Below, in pieces: positions 7,797 to 15,257 of a stretch of 20,475 nucleotides of DNA. The stretch's first letter is position 1; every line of letters starts with the position of its first letter. Source of the DNA: JBQTJJ01 sp052387235 (GTDB lineage Bacteria > Actinomycetota > Acidimicrobiia > Acidimicrobiales > GCA-2861595); NCBI GenBank assembly GCA_052387235.1, contig JBQTJJ010000116.1:1-20475 (forward strand), written 5' to 3'. The notes under the pieces were generated by a model. The model ran no database searches. It was given only the letters and a program-made list of their open reading frames with translations, and was not told where the DNA came from. The position numbers were made by a program, and so were the translations under genes.

Positions 7797-8576
7797 TTAG
7801 GGCGCGGTGCGATAGCGCACGATCCGGCTGAAATCGTCCGGGTCGAGGCTCGCACCGCCCACCAGGGCGCCGTCGATGTCGGGCTGTGCCATCAGCTCGG
7901 CGGTGTTCGAGGGCTTCACCGAGCCCCCGTACTGGATGCGTATACGGGCGGCAGCGGTCTCGCCCGACACCTCTCCGACGGCCTGGCGGATGACCGCGCA
8001 CATGGCCTGGGCGTCGTCGGCCGTGGCCGTCTTTCCGGTGCCGATCGCCCATATGGGCTCGTAGGCGATCACCATTGCCTCGACCTGCTCGGCCGGGATC
8101 CCGGCCAATCCGGCCCGGACCTGGCCGTCGACCTTCGACTCGGCCCCGCCTGCTTCGCGCTCGTCCAGCGTCTCGCCCACGCACATGATCGGGGTCATCT
8201 GGTTGGCGAACACCGCCTTCGCCTTCTTGTTCACCGTGTCGTCGGTCTCGCCGAACAGCTCCCGGCGCTCGGAATGGCCCACGATCACGTACCCGACGTC
8301 GAGCTTGGCCAGCATGGAGGCGCTGACCTCGCCGGTGAAGGCGCCCTTGTCCTCCCAGTGGCAGTTCTGGGCCCCGAGGACGATGGACATCTTGTCGCTC
8401 ATGATCACCGTCTGGACCGAGCGCAGGGACAGGAAGGTGGGGTGCACCGACACGTCGACGGCGTCGTAGTCCTCGTCCCGCAGGGCGTAGGAGAGCTTCT
8501 GCACCACCTGGATGGCCTCCAGGTGGGTGTGGTGCATCTTCCAGTTGCCGCTGATGAGGGGCTTGCGGTCAGCCAC
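7797..8576 (-). CDS. tpiA: Triosephosphate isomerase
   Basis: This 259-residue enzyme interconverts dihydroxyacetone phosphate and glyceraldehyde 3-phosphate in glycolysis and gluconeogenesis. Catalytic residues are visible: Lys13 in GNWKM, His101 in VIVGHSERR and Glu173 in the signature AYEPIWAIGTG. The phosphate-binding YGGSV (216-220) and LVGGASL (238-244) are also present. Length is normal. The GTG start overlaps the pgk stop by 8 nt. An in-frame extension to 8717 lies inside pgk and is not credible. Confidence 0.97.
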   Translation of the reverse strand: MADRKPLISGNWKMHHTHLEAIQVVQKLSYALRDEDYDAVDVSVHPTFLSLRSVQTVIMSDKMSIVLGAQNCHWEDKGAFTGEVSASMLAKLDVGYVIVGHSERRELFGETDDTVNKKAKAVFANQMTPIMCVGETLDEREAGGAESKVDGQVRAGLAGIPAEQVEAMVIAYEPIWAIGTGKTATADDAQAMCAVIRQAVGEVSGETAAARIRIQYGGSVKPSNTAELMAQPDIDGALVGGASLDPDDFSRIVRYRTAP

Positions 8577-9695
8577 GGGCGGCCGCCTCGCGCAGGGCCC
8601 GCAGGCCGGGCAGGTCGCCGAGCTCGATGAGCTCGAGCGACGCGCCGCCCCCGGTGGAGACGTGGTCGATGCGGTCGGCCAGGCCGAACGACGCCATTGC
8701 GCTGGCGCTGTCGCCACCGCCCACGACCGTGAACCCGGAGGCCTCGGCCATGGCCTCGGCCACGGCCCGGGTGCCGGCCGCGAAGCGGGGATCCTCGAAC
8801 ACGCCCATGGGCCCGTTCCACAGCACGGTGCCGGCCGAGGCGACCTCGTCGGCGAAGGCGGCGGCCGACCCGGGTCCGATGTCGAGGCCCTTCCAGCCGG
8901 CCGGCACGTCCTGGCCGAAGGTCCGGACCTCGCCGCCGGCGCCGGGCCTGCCGATCTCGCCGCCGGGCCCGAGGGCCACCACGTCGGAGGGGATGACGAT
9001 GTTGCGGCCCGACGCCAGCAGGGCCTTGCAGTTCTCGACCTGGTCGGCCTCCAGCAGCGAGTCGCCCACCTCGTGGCCCATGGCCTTGAAGAAGGTGAAG
9101 CACATCCCGCCGCCGATGAGCAGGGTGTCCACCGACTCGAGCAGGGCCTCTATCACCTTGAGCTTGTCGCTCACCTTGGAGCCGCCCAGGACCGCCACGA
9201 ACGGCCGCTTGGGGTCCTCCAGCAGGCCGCCCAGCACCTCGACCTCACGGGCCAGGAGCCGGCCCGCGGCGCTGGGGAGCCGGGCGGGCGGGCCCACGAT
9301 GGAGGCGTGGGCCCGGTGGGCGGCGCCGAAGGCGTCGCACACGTACAGGTCCTGGCCCTCCACCAGCTTGTCGACGAAGGCGGGGTCGTTGCCCTCCTCG
9401 CCGGCGTCGTAGCGGAGGTTCTCCAGCAGCTCCACGCCCGGCGCCAGCTCGGCCAGCCGCTCGCGCACCGGCGCCACCGTGTACCTCGGGTCGGGCGTGC
9501 CCTTGGGGCGGCCCAGGTGGGTGCAGGCGGTGACGGTGGCACCGTGCTCCTGCAGCCACTGGATGGTGGGCAGGGCGGCGCGGATGCGCAGGTCGTCGTC
9601 GATCCTGCCGTCGGTGATGGGGACGTTGAAGTCGGCGCGGACAAGGACCCGCCTGCCCGAAGGATCCGGGAGGTCCTCCAGCTGGGGGAGCTGCA

Positions 9696-9696
<1 letters not shown>
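8569..9696 (-). CDS. pgk: Phosphoglycerate kinase
   Basis: This 375-residue enzyme transfers phosphate between 1,3-bisphosphoglycerate and ADP. Conserved features are the substrate-site strand RVLVRADFNVP (16-26), THLGRPKG, LLENLRYDAGEEGND, VLGGSKVSDKL, the nucleotide-domain WNGPMGVFE, and the C-terminal GGGDSASA and STGGGASLE loops. It is slightly shorter than many Pgk proteins but has no missing motif. The GTG start lies within TAGTG, overlapping the gap stop by one base. An in-frame extension to 9759 would lie inside gap. Confidence 0.96.
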
Positions 9697-10709
<1,013 letters not shown>

Positions 10710-10734
10710 GTATCTGCCTCCCGTTGGGGTCTCA

Positions 10735-10749
10735 GTTCGCGTGGCGAAC
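10735..10749. promoter_or_regulatory. Small inverted repeat upstream of gap
   Basis: GTTCGC-GTG-GCGAAC is a perfect 6-bp inverted repeat with a 3-nt centre, placed one base before the yvcK stop codon and 26 bp upstream of the gap start. It could be an operator for gap expression or a small hairpin. It has the opposite half-site order from a LexA box. The evidence is positional only. Confidence 0.3.
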
Positions 10750-10750
10750 C

Positions 10751-11644
10751 CTATCCCAGCAGGTCAGCGAGGGCGGCCGCCAGTTTGGCCGGATCGTGAC
10801 CCCGCCCGTCGGCCCGGGCCAGGCCGGCGACGTGCACGGGAACGGCGACGGCGGTGCGTCGATCGGGGTGGAAGCCGGCGTCGCAGAGCACCTCGTCCAC
10901 GGCCACGCCGTGCTCGAGCACCGCCTCCACGTGGTTGGCGGCGCCGTAGCCCGCCGTCTCCGGCACCTGCGGGTGGAGGTTGCAGACGTAGACCCGGCGG
11001 GCCCCGGTGGCCCCCAGGGCCGCCTTGAGCGCCGGAGCCGCGCACGCCGCCAGCACGCTGGTGAACAGGGACCCGGGGCCGACGACGATCTGGTCGGCGG
11101 CCTCGATGGCTTCCAGGGCGGCGGGCGGGGGCTCGGCGTCGGGCGGCACGATGGAGACCCGCTTGATGCGGCCGGCGGTGGTGCCGGTGGCCACCGCCAG
11201 CTGGCCCCGCACGGTGCCGCTCTCGCCCTCCGCCTCCAGCACCACCGGGGTGGCTGTGGCCGGCAGCACCCGGCCCCCCTCGCCCACCCCCACCAGGCGG
11301 GCCGCCTCGTCCAGGGCGGCCAGGAAGTCGCCGGCGGTGGCGGCCAGGCCGGCGATGACGACGTTGCCGAGGGAGTGGCCCTCCAGCTCGCCGGCCTCGA
11401 AGCGGTGCTCGAAGGCCCGGGCCCACAGCGAGCCGGGGTCGCCCATGGCGACCAGGCAGCGGCGGATGTCGCCCGGCGGCGAGATGCCGAGGGCCTCCCG
11501 GAGGCGCCCGCTCGACCCGCCGTCGTCGGCCACGCTCACGATGGCGGTGACGTGGCCGGCGTACCGCCGTACCGCCGTGATGCTGGCGGCCAGCCCGTGG
11601 CCACCGCCGAGGGCCACGACGCGGGGGCCGGCGGGGGCCGTCAC
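10751..11644 (-). CDS. yvcK: YvcK-family protein (gluconeogenesis factor, CofD-like fold)
   Basis: This 297-residue protein belongs to the YvcK/CofD-like family. Family members in Gram-positives bind UDP-GlcNAc and coordinate cell-wall synthesis with carbon supply. Key motifs are VALGGGHGL (10-18), SVADDGGSSGRLR (37-49), PPGDIRRCL (56-64), GHSLGNVVIAGL, and VGPGSLFTS (nucleotide-sugar loop). The GTG start overlaps the rapZ stop as GTGA, the classical rapZ-yvcK coupling. An in-frame extension to 12580 lies within rapZ. Confidence 0.94.
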   Translation of the reverse strand: MTAPAGPRVVALGGGHGLAASITAVRRYAGHVTAIVSVADDGGSSGRLREALGISPPGDIRRCLVAMGDPGSLWARAFEHRFEAGELEGHSLGNVVIAGLAATAGDFLAALDEAARLVGVGEGGRVLPATATPVVLEAEGESGTVRGQLAVATGTTAGRIKRVSIVPPDAEPPPAALEAIEAADQIVVGPGSLFTSVLAACAAPALKAALGATGARRVYVCNLHPQVPETAGYGAANHVEAVLEHGVAVDEVLCDAGFHPDRRTAVAVPVHVAGLARADGRGHDPAKLAAALADLLG

Positions 11645-12495
11645 CGGCGCAGGTCCCGGTGGTTCACCACCGGCTTGAAGCCGTGCGCCGCCATGGACCG
11701 GGCCACCTCCTCGGCCAGCACCACCGACCGGTGGCGGCCGCCGGTGCACCCCACCGCCACCGAGAGGTAGGTCTTGCCCTCCTTCACGTAGCCGGGCAGC
11801 ACCAGCGTGAACAGGTCGTCCAGGCGGGCCAGGAACTCCTTGGTGGTGGGCTGGGCCATCACGTACTCCTGCACCGGCTCGTCCAGGCCGGTGAGGGGGC
11901 GCAGCTCGTCGACCCAGTGGGGGTTGGGCAGGAACCGGCAGTCGAACACCAGGTCCACGTCGAGCGGGATGCCGTGCTGGTAGCCGAACGACACCACCGA
12001 GGTCCGCATGCCGCCCATGGGGTCGGGCTCGAACATGTCCACCAGCCGCTCCCGCAGCTGGTGGACGTTCAGCTCGGACGTGTCGACCCGCACGTCGGCC
12101 TGGGCCCGGATCAGCTCCAGTGCCTCCCGCTCCCGGGCGATGCCCTCCGTCACCGAGTCGGCCCCGAACGGATGGCGCCGGCGGGTGCCCTCGAACCGCC
12201 GCACCAGCACGTCGTCGGCAGCGTCGAGGAAGAGCACCCGCACCTGGCCGCCGGCCGACTCCCGCAGCTGGTCGATGGCGGCCGTCAGCTCCTCCACCAC
12301 CGCCGGCCCGCTGCGCCCGCTCACCAGCGCCACCTTCTCCGTCTCCGACCCCGGCGTGAGCGCCAGCTGGCTCACCTGCGGGATCAGCGACGGCGGTAGG
12401 TTGTCGATCACCAGCCACCCCAGGTCCTCCAGGGTGGCGGCGGCGGTGCTGCGGCCGGCGCCGGACAGCCCGGTGATGATGAGGTACTCGGCCAT
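11641..12495 (-). CDS. rapZ: RapZ (YvcJ-type) nucleotide-binding protein
   Basis: This 284-residue P-loop protein has Walker A GLSGAGRST (9-17), with Arg in place of the usual Lys, typical of actinobacterial RapZ. Other family blocks are VIDNLPPSLIP (29-39), VLFLDAADDVLVRRFEGTRRRHP, SFGYQHGIP, FDCRFLPNPHW, and the C-terminal GCTGGRHRSVVLAE and VVNHRDL. In enterobacteria RapZ is an RNA-binding adaptor controlling glmS. Gram-positive homologues (YvcJ) hydrolyse nucleotides and their role is less clear. It is first in the minus-strand block. A possible extended -10 (TGTGACAAT) precedes it. Confidence 0.95.
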   Translation of the reverse strand: MAEYLIITGLSGAGRSTAAATLEDLGWLVIDNLPPSLIPQVSQLALTPGSETEKVALVSGRSGPAVVEELTAAIDQLRESAGGQVRVLFLDAADDVLVRRFEGTRRRHPFGADSVTEGIAREREALELIRAQADVRVDTSELNVHQLRERLVDMFEPDPMGGMRTSVVSFGYQHGIPLDVDLVFDCRFLPNPHWVDELRPLTGLDEPVQEYVMAQPTTKEFLARLDDLFTLVLPGYVKEGKTYLSVAVGCTGGRHRSVVLAEEVARSMAAHGFKPVVNHRDLRR

Positions 12496-12506
12496 CGGTG
12501 GGTGCC

Positions 12507-12515
12507 ATTGTCACA
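12507..12515 (-). promoter_or_regulatory. Possible extended -10 promoter for rapZ
   Basis: On the minus strand TGTGACAAT reads as TGn plus a 4/6 match to TATAAT, ending 11 nt before the rapZ ATG. There is no clear -35. If real, the leader is only a few bases long. Confidence 0.35.
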
Positions 12516-12658
12516 GGCGCGCGGCACGGCCGGCGCCGGCACCCAGCTGCGGTACCGGGAGCGGGGCACCGACGCAGCACTGGCGCAGCTGGACGACCTG
12601 CGAAGGTGGGCCGAGCCGGCCAGTTCGGTGCTCGCTCCGGGAGCGCCGCTCGTCAGAC

Positions 12659-12687
12659 TTGACCTCCGAACGTACGTTCGCTACCCT
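12659..12687 (+). promoter_or_regulatory. Sigma-70-type promoter of the SOS-box gene pair
   Basis: TTGACC (12659-12664), a 17-bp spacer and TACCCT (12682-12687) fit a housekeeping promoter. Predicted transcription starts near 12694. The spacer contains the perfect palindrome CGAACGTACGTTCG, so a bound repressor would block polymerase. The leader to the chosen ATG at 12757 would be about 63 nt. Confidence 0.6.
12667..12680. promoter_or_regulatory. Candidate LexA (SOS/Cheo) box
   Basis: CGAACGTACGTTCG is a perfect 14-bp palindrome matching the Gram-positive LexA operator core CGAAC-N4-GTTCG (Bacillus Cheo box, mycobacterial SOS box). It lies between the -35 and -10 hexamers of the promoter for the coiled-coil gene. 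That placement supports LexA repression and DNA-damage induction, though binding is not shown. Confidence 0.65.
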
Positions 12688-12756
12688 GGAATGGCCCTCG
12701 GGAGGCGGGTGGACGACTCCCTGAACCTGTTGCCATCTCGGGGTTTGGAAGTGGAC

Positions 12757-13245
12757 ATGGTCATCGAGGAAGGTGCACGGCACCGCTTGTACAGTCACCT
12801 CCAGGAGTTGCTGGGCGAGGATGACGTCGAGACGCTGATGGGGTACCTGCCGCCGACCGGATGGGCTGATGTCGCCACCAAGCGCGACCTCGACCAGTTG
12901 GCTCAGGTGATCCGGGCAGAGATGGCGGCTCACGAAGCGCGGGTCGAGGCCCGGATGGACACGCGTCTGGCCACGCTGGAGGCCCGGATGGACACGGGTC
13001 TTTCCTCACTGGAGGCCCGGATGGACACGGGCATGTCCACGCTGGAGGCCCGGATGGAAACGGGTCTTTCCTCACTGGAGGCCAGGATGGACAAGGGTCT
13101 TTCGTCACTGGCAGCACGCACCGAGGCGGGCCAGGCTCGGGCGTCGCTCGACGCCCGTTCCAGCCTGCGGACTCTGTTCCTCGGCCTGGTCGGGCTGCAG
13201 ATGAGCGGTGCGGCGCTGGCGGTGGCCGTAGCCCGGGCCGGCTGA
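12757..13245 (+). CDS. Membrane-anchored hendecad coiled-coil protein behind an SOS box
   Basis: This 162-residue protein is of no recognised function. Residues 7-36 form a compact module (RHRLYSHLQELLG ... LMGYLPPTGW), followed by ADVATKRDLDQL. Five 11-residue repeats come next (65-119, consensus ARMDTGLSSLE), predicted to form a long right-handed coiled coil. A basic/polar linker leads to a C-terminal hydrophobic segment (about 138-160) that should anchor it in the membrane with the coil in the cytoplasm. I recall similar 'LPPxGWADVATK' coiled-coil proteins in actinobacteria, annotated only as hypothetical. The ATG at 12757 was chosen because GGAAG lies 5 nt upstream and the conserved module starts just after it. 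In-frame starts at 12502 and 12691 lie upstream of, or almost on, the promoter. It is transcribed with the next ORF (8-nt gap). Confidence 0.8.
   Translation: MVIEEGARHRLYSHLQELLGEDDVETLMGYLPPTGWADVATKRDLDQLAQVIRAEMAAHEARVEARMDTRLATLEARMDTGLSSLEARMDTGMSTLEARMETGLSSLEARMDKGLSSLAARTEAGQARASLDARSSLRTLFLGLVGLQMSGAALAVAVARAG
12949..13113 (+). repeat. Five tandem 33-bp repeats inside the coiled-coil gene
   Basis: Five in-frame 33-bp units encode 11-residue repeats. Units 2 and 4 differ at one base, and units 1 and 3 resemble each other more than their neighbours, so a 66-bp pair (1+2 versus 3+4) seems to have duplicated recently. Unit 5 is the most diverged. Copy number probably varies between strains. 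Confidence 0.9.
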
Positions 13246-13253
13246 CCATCGCC

Positions 13254-13550
13254 ATGCCCACCGCCGAGGATCGCACCGCGGCCATCGAGGCCCTGGGCAT
13301 GCACATCGGCGCGGAGGCCGCAGCGATCCTCGACCAGCTACTGCCCTCGCGGCCGTGGCGGGAGTATGTACCTGGCGAACTCCTCATGCGCTCGGGCGTG
13401 GTCACCGCCAGTGACCGCGCCGCGCTCAGTTCGCTGTACCGCGCCCTCGCCGAAAGGATCGGGTCACGCCACGCCGGGGTGTTGCTCGAGTTCCTCCTGC
13501 CGGCACGGCCTTCGGTGTTGCAGGCCCGCGGCGTCCTGCTTTCCAGGTGA
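13254..13550 (+). CDS. Small protein with two copies of the upstream gene's N-terminal module
   Basis: This 98-residue soluble protein has no recognised domain. Residues 10-35 (AIEALGMHIGAEAAAILDQL, then LPSRPW) and 61-86 (LYRALAERIGSRHAGVLLEF, then LLPARP) are similar to each other and to residues 11-36 of the upstream coiled-coil protein. The shared pattern is L/I-x3-L-x3-(I/L)G, then A-rich, then L-x2-LLP. It has no coiled coil or membrane segment. It starts 8 nt after the upstream stop with no obvious Shine-Dalgarno, suggesting translational coupling. It may be a soluble partner of the membrane protein through the shared module. That is inference, and no function is known. Confidence 0.65.
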   Translation: MPTAEDRTAAIEALGMHIGAEAAAILDQLLPSRPWREYVPGELLMRSGVVTASDRAALSSLYRALAERIGSRHAGVLLEFLLPARPSVLQARGVLLSR

Positions 13551-13561
13551 GGCGGACGCTG

Positions 13562-13590
13562 TTGAACGAAAGTACATGAGATGCTAGAAC
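13562..13590 (+). promoter_or_regulatory. Promoter of the toxin-immunity unit
   Basis: TTGAAC (13562-13567), a 17-bp spacer and TAGAAC (13585-13590) make a plausible promoter. Transcription would start near 13597-13598, on or next to the GTG at 13598. A leaderless toxin mRNA is therefore likely. Confidence 0.5.
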
Positions 13591-13597
13591 GATCGGC

Positions 13598-14350
13598 GTG
13601 CGAATGGTCGGAGCCGACCCCGGGGAGCTGCGCCGACTGGCGGTGGTGCTCCTGCGGGCCGCCGAGGAGGCGGGGTGGCTGCGCCGGCGGATGGAGGCCG
13701 CCGCCGCGCAGGCCCGCCTGCCCACTGCCGGGTCACGGGCCCTGGGCCAGCTCGAGGACTGGATGGAGCGCGGCGCCGCCGACCTGCGCCGGCGGGCCAC
13801 GCACCTCGAGGAGGGCTGGAGCCGGGACGCCTCGGGAGATCCGTCCCTGCCGGTGTCGGTGCCGGGCAGGTGCGCCTCGGTGGGGGTGCCCGTCCAGGCC
13901 CGCCGGGGCGAGCCGGGCGGGCGGGACGCCCCGCTCGGCGAGCCGCTCTTCGCCTCCGCCGCCCTGCAGTGCGGGCCGGCGCTGGCGTGGGACGACGACG
14001 CGGCCCTCCGGGTCGTGGTGGGTCCCGGCGGCCTCGTCCGCATGGCCCGCGGCAAGCGGAAGGGAGGCGCCGGGCCGCCGCCGCCGCCGGCGCCCACCAC
14101 GGACCAGCGCCTCGACAAGGCCCGCCTTCCCCACGGAGATGACGCGGAGTACGCCTTCGTACCGGACAAGACGTGGCACCCAACCGAGCCGCTCCACTGG
14201 GACCACGATCGTCGCGGCTACCGCGACGCGAAGGGCAACATCTGGAGGAAGGGCCGGTCCATCACCCCGGGCGACCCCTTCGAGTGGGACGTTCAACAAA
14301 AGGATGGATCTCACATCAACGTCGACCTGCGTGGAAGGATCAGCCACTGA
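13598..14350 (+). CDS. Putative type VII-secreted polymorphic toxin (Ntox17-like C-terminus)
   Basis: This is a 250-residue protein in three parts. Residues 1-75 form a two-helix hairpin (GADPGELRRLAVVLLRAAEE, then GSRALGQLEDWMERGAADLR) resembling the WXG100/ESX-type N-terminal domains that direct type VII secretion. A variable middle contains a Pro-rich stretch (159-166). The C-terminal 70 residues (FVPDKTWHPTEPLHWD, GNIWRKGRSITPGDPFEWDVQ 213-233, DGSHIN 236-241, final His250) carry the W-K-G, EWDVQ and G-x-H-(I/L)N pattern I associate with polymorphic toxin type 17 (Ntox17), a predicted RNase-like toxin. The GTG start sits at the predicted transcription start. The stop overlaps the immunity gene as TGATG. 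The exact toxin family is tentative. A toxin-immunity pair is the most likely reading. Confidence 0.68.
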   Translation: MRMVGADPGELRRLAVVLLRAAEEAGWLRRRMEAAAAQARLPTAGSRALGQLEDWMERGAADLRRRATHLEEGWSRDASGDPSLPVSVPGRCASVGVPVQARRGEPGGRDAPLGEPLFASAALQCGPALAWDDDAALRVVVGPGGLVRMARGKRKGGAGPPPPPAPTTDQRLDKARLPHGDDAEYAFVPDKTWHPTEPLHWDHDRRGYRDAKGNIWRKGRSITPGDPFEWDVQQKDGSHINVDLRGRISH

Positions 14351-15216
14351 TGCCCCGCCGCAAACTCGGTAGCTTCCGTTCGAGGGAGATCGTCCGCGTC
14401 GTTCACAACGAACGCACCGAGACCAACGACGTGGCGGGCCTCATAGGGACCATCTGCGGCGTATCCAGTGACTCCAGGCGGGTCTACTCCTATGCGGTCC
14501 TGCTGCCGCGGCGCCGCAGGAAGGTGTACGCCATCAAGGAGGAGGACCTGGAGAGCACCGGTCGCTTCGAGCCCCCGCCCCCGGAGGACCGATCGCCCGT
14601 GACGCTGCGGGTCAAGCAGACCGGCGAGGCCACCGTCGTCCACGCCGACGGCACCACCTCCGGCATCGAGTACCCCGACGAGACCGACGGCCTTCCCTTT
14701 TTCAACGTGGTGCACTTCTCCTCGGTGTCGCCGGGGCTGGACGGCCCGATCGGGACCGTCATCGGCAAGGCCCGGGGCGACGACGGCGAGTGGCACTACG
14801 CCGTGCTCCTCGACGACGACCGCCAGGTGGTCGGACCCGTCCAGCGCGACCTGTTCCGGGCCCGGTTCTGGACCGAGCCGGGTCCGTTCCTCGACGGCCC
14901 CAGACCCCCCGGCCTCGACGAGCTGGAGGCCCGCCTCCCGGGCCACTTCCTCGGCGCGTGGCAGGCGCCGGCGCCGGCCTTCGGCTACGACCAGGAGGTC
15001 CGCGTCGCGGACCGGCCCCACACCGACGTCGTGGCCGGCCGGGTGGGCAACATCGTCGGCGAGGTGCTGCACGACGACCTCACCTGGGGCTACGACGTCG
15101 CCCTCCACGACGACCCGGGCGCCGAGTACCGGACGGCCACCGTGGCCGAGGAGGACCTGGAGCCCACCGGCGGGTACGGCGAGGGGTACAACCCGCCTCC
15201 GGCCTGGCTGGGCTGA
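14350..15216 (+). CDS. Immunity protein with three tandem Imm31-like units
   Basis: This 288-residue protein overlaps the toxin stop by one base (TGATG). Three segments share one design: residues 13-71 (EIVRVVHNERT ... YAVLLPRRRRKVYAIKEEDL, ESTG), 118-176 (FNVVHFSSV ... HYAVLLDDDRQVVGPVQRDL) and 214-275 (DQEVRVADRPHTDV ... GYDVALHDD ... ATVAEEDLEPTG). Each has an opening (V)V-V strand, a central G-x-(I/V)G, a Y-x-V-x-L strand and an (E)-x-DL-(E)-x-TG ending. This matches the small SH3-like Imm31 immunity family as I remember it. Tandem immunity units are known in polymorphic toxin systems and may neutralise several toxin variants. Unit 2 is the most diverged. Probably cytoplasmic, with no signal peptide. 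Confidence 0.7.
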   Translation: MPRRKLGSFRSREIVRVVHNERTETNDVAGLIGTICGVSSDSRRVYSYAVLLPRRRRKVYAIKEEDLESTGRFEPPPPEDRSPVTLRVKQTGEATVVHADGTTSGIEYPDETDGLPFFNVVHFSSVSPGLDGPIGTVIGKARGDDGEWHYAVLLDDDRQVVGPVQRDLFRARFWTEPGPFLDGPRPPGLDELEARLPGHFLGAWQAPAPAFGYDQEVRVADRPHTDVVAGRVGNIVGEVLHDDLTWGYDVALHDDPGAEYRTATVAEEDLEPTGGYGEGYNPPPAWLG

Positions 15217-15224
15217 CCGGCAAG

Positions 15225-15257
15225 TATGTACACACGAGTCGCCTACTATGTACATAG
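15225..15257 (+). promoter_or_regulatory. vapBC promoter and autoregulatory operator
   Basis: TATGTACA occurs at 15225-15232 and again at 15247-15254, 22 bp apart (two helical turns). The second lies in the 12-bp palindrome CTATGTACATAG (15246-15257). A -10 hexamer TACTAT (15244-15249) overlaps it and would start transcription near 15256-15257. Binding of the VapBC complex here would occlude the promoter, the usual autoregulation of these systems. No convincing -35 is visible. Confidence 0.6.

Noticed and set aside
7474..8184. In-frame 5' extension of the binding-protein gene
   Set aside because: It overlaps secG and tpiA. The GTG at 7473 has AAGGAGG at ideal spacing and begins a proper lipoprotein signal peptide.
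10735..10749. LexA box upstream of gap
   Set aside because: The half-sites are GTTC...GAAC, the reverse order of a LexA operator (GAAC...GTTC), with a 3-nt centre.
12502..12756. Upstream in-frame starts for the coiled-coil gene (12502 and 12691)
   Set aside because: 12502 lies upstream of the promoter and LexA-type box, and 12691 is only 3 nt after the -10. The ATG at 12757 has its own GGAAG and starts the conserved module.
12949..13113. CRISPR-like array
   Set aside because: The 33-bp units are contiguous with no spacers and encode in-frame 11-residue repeats.
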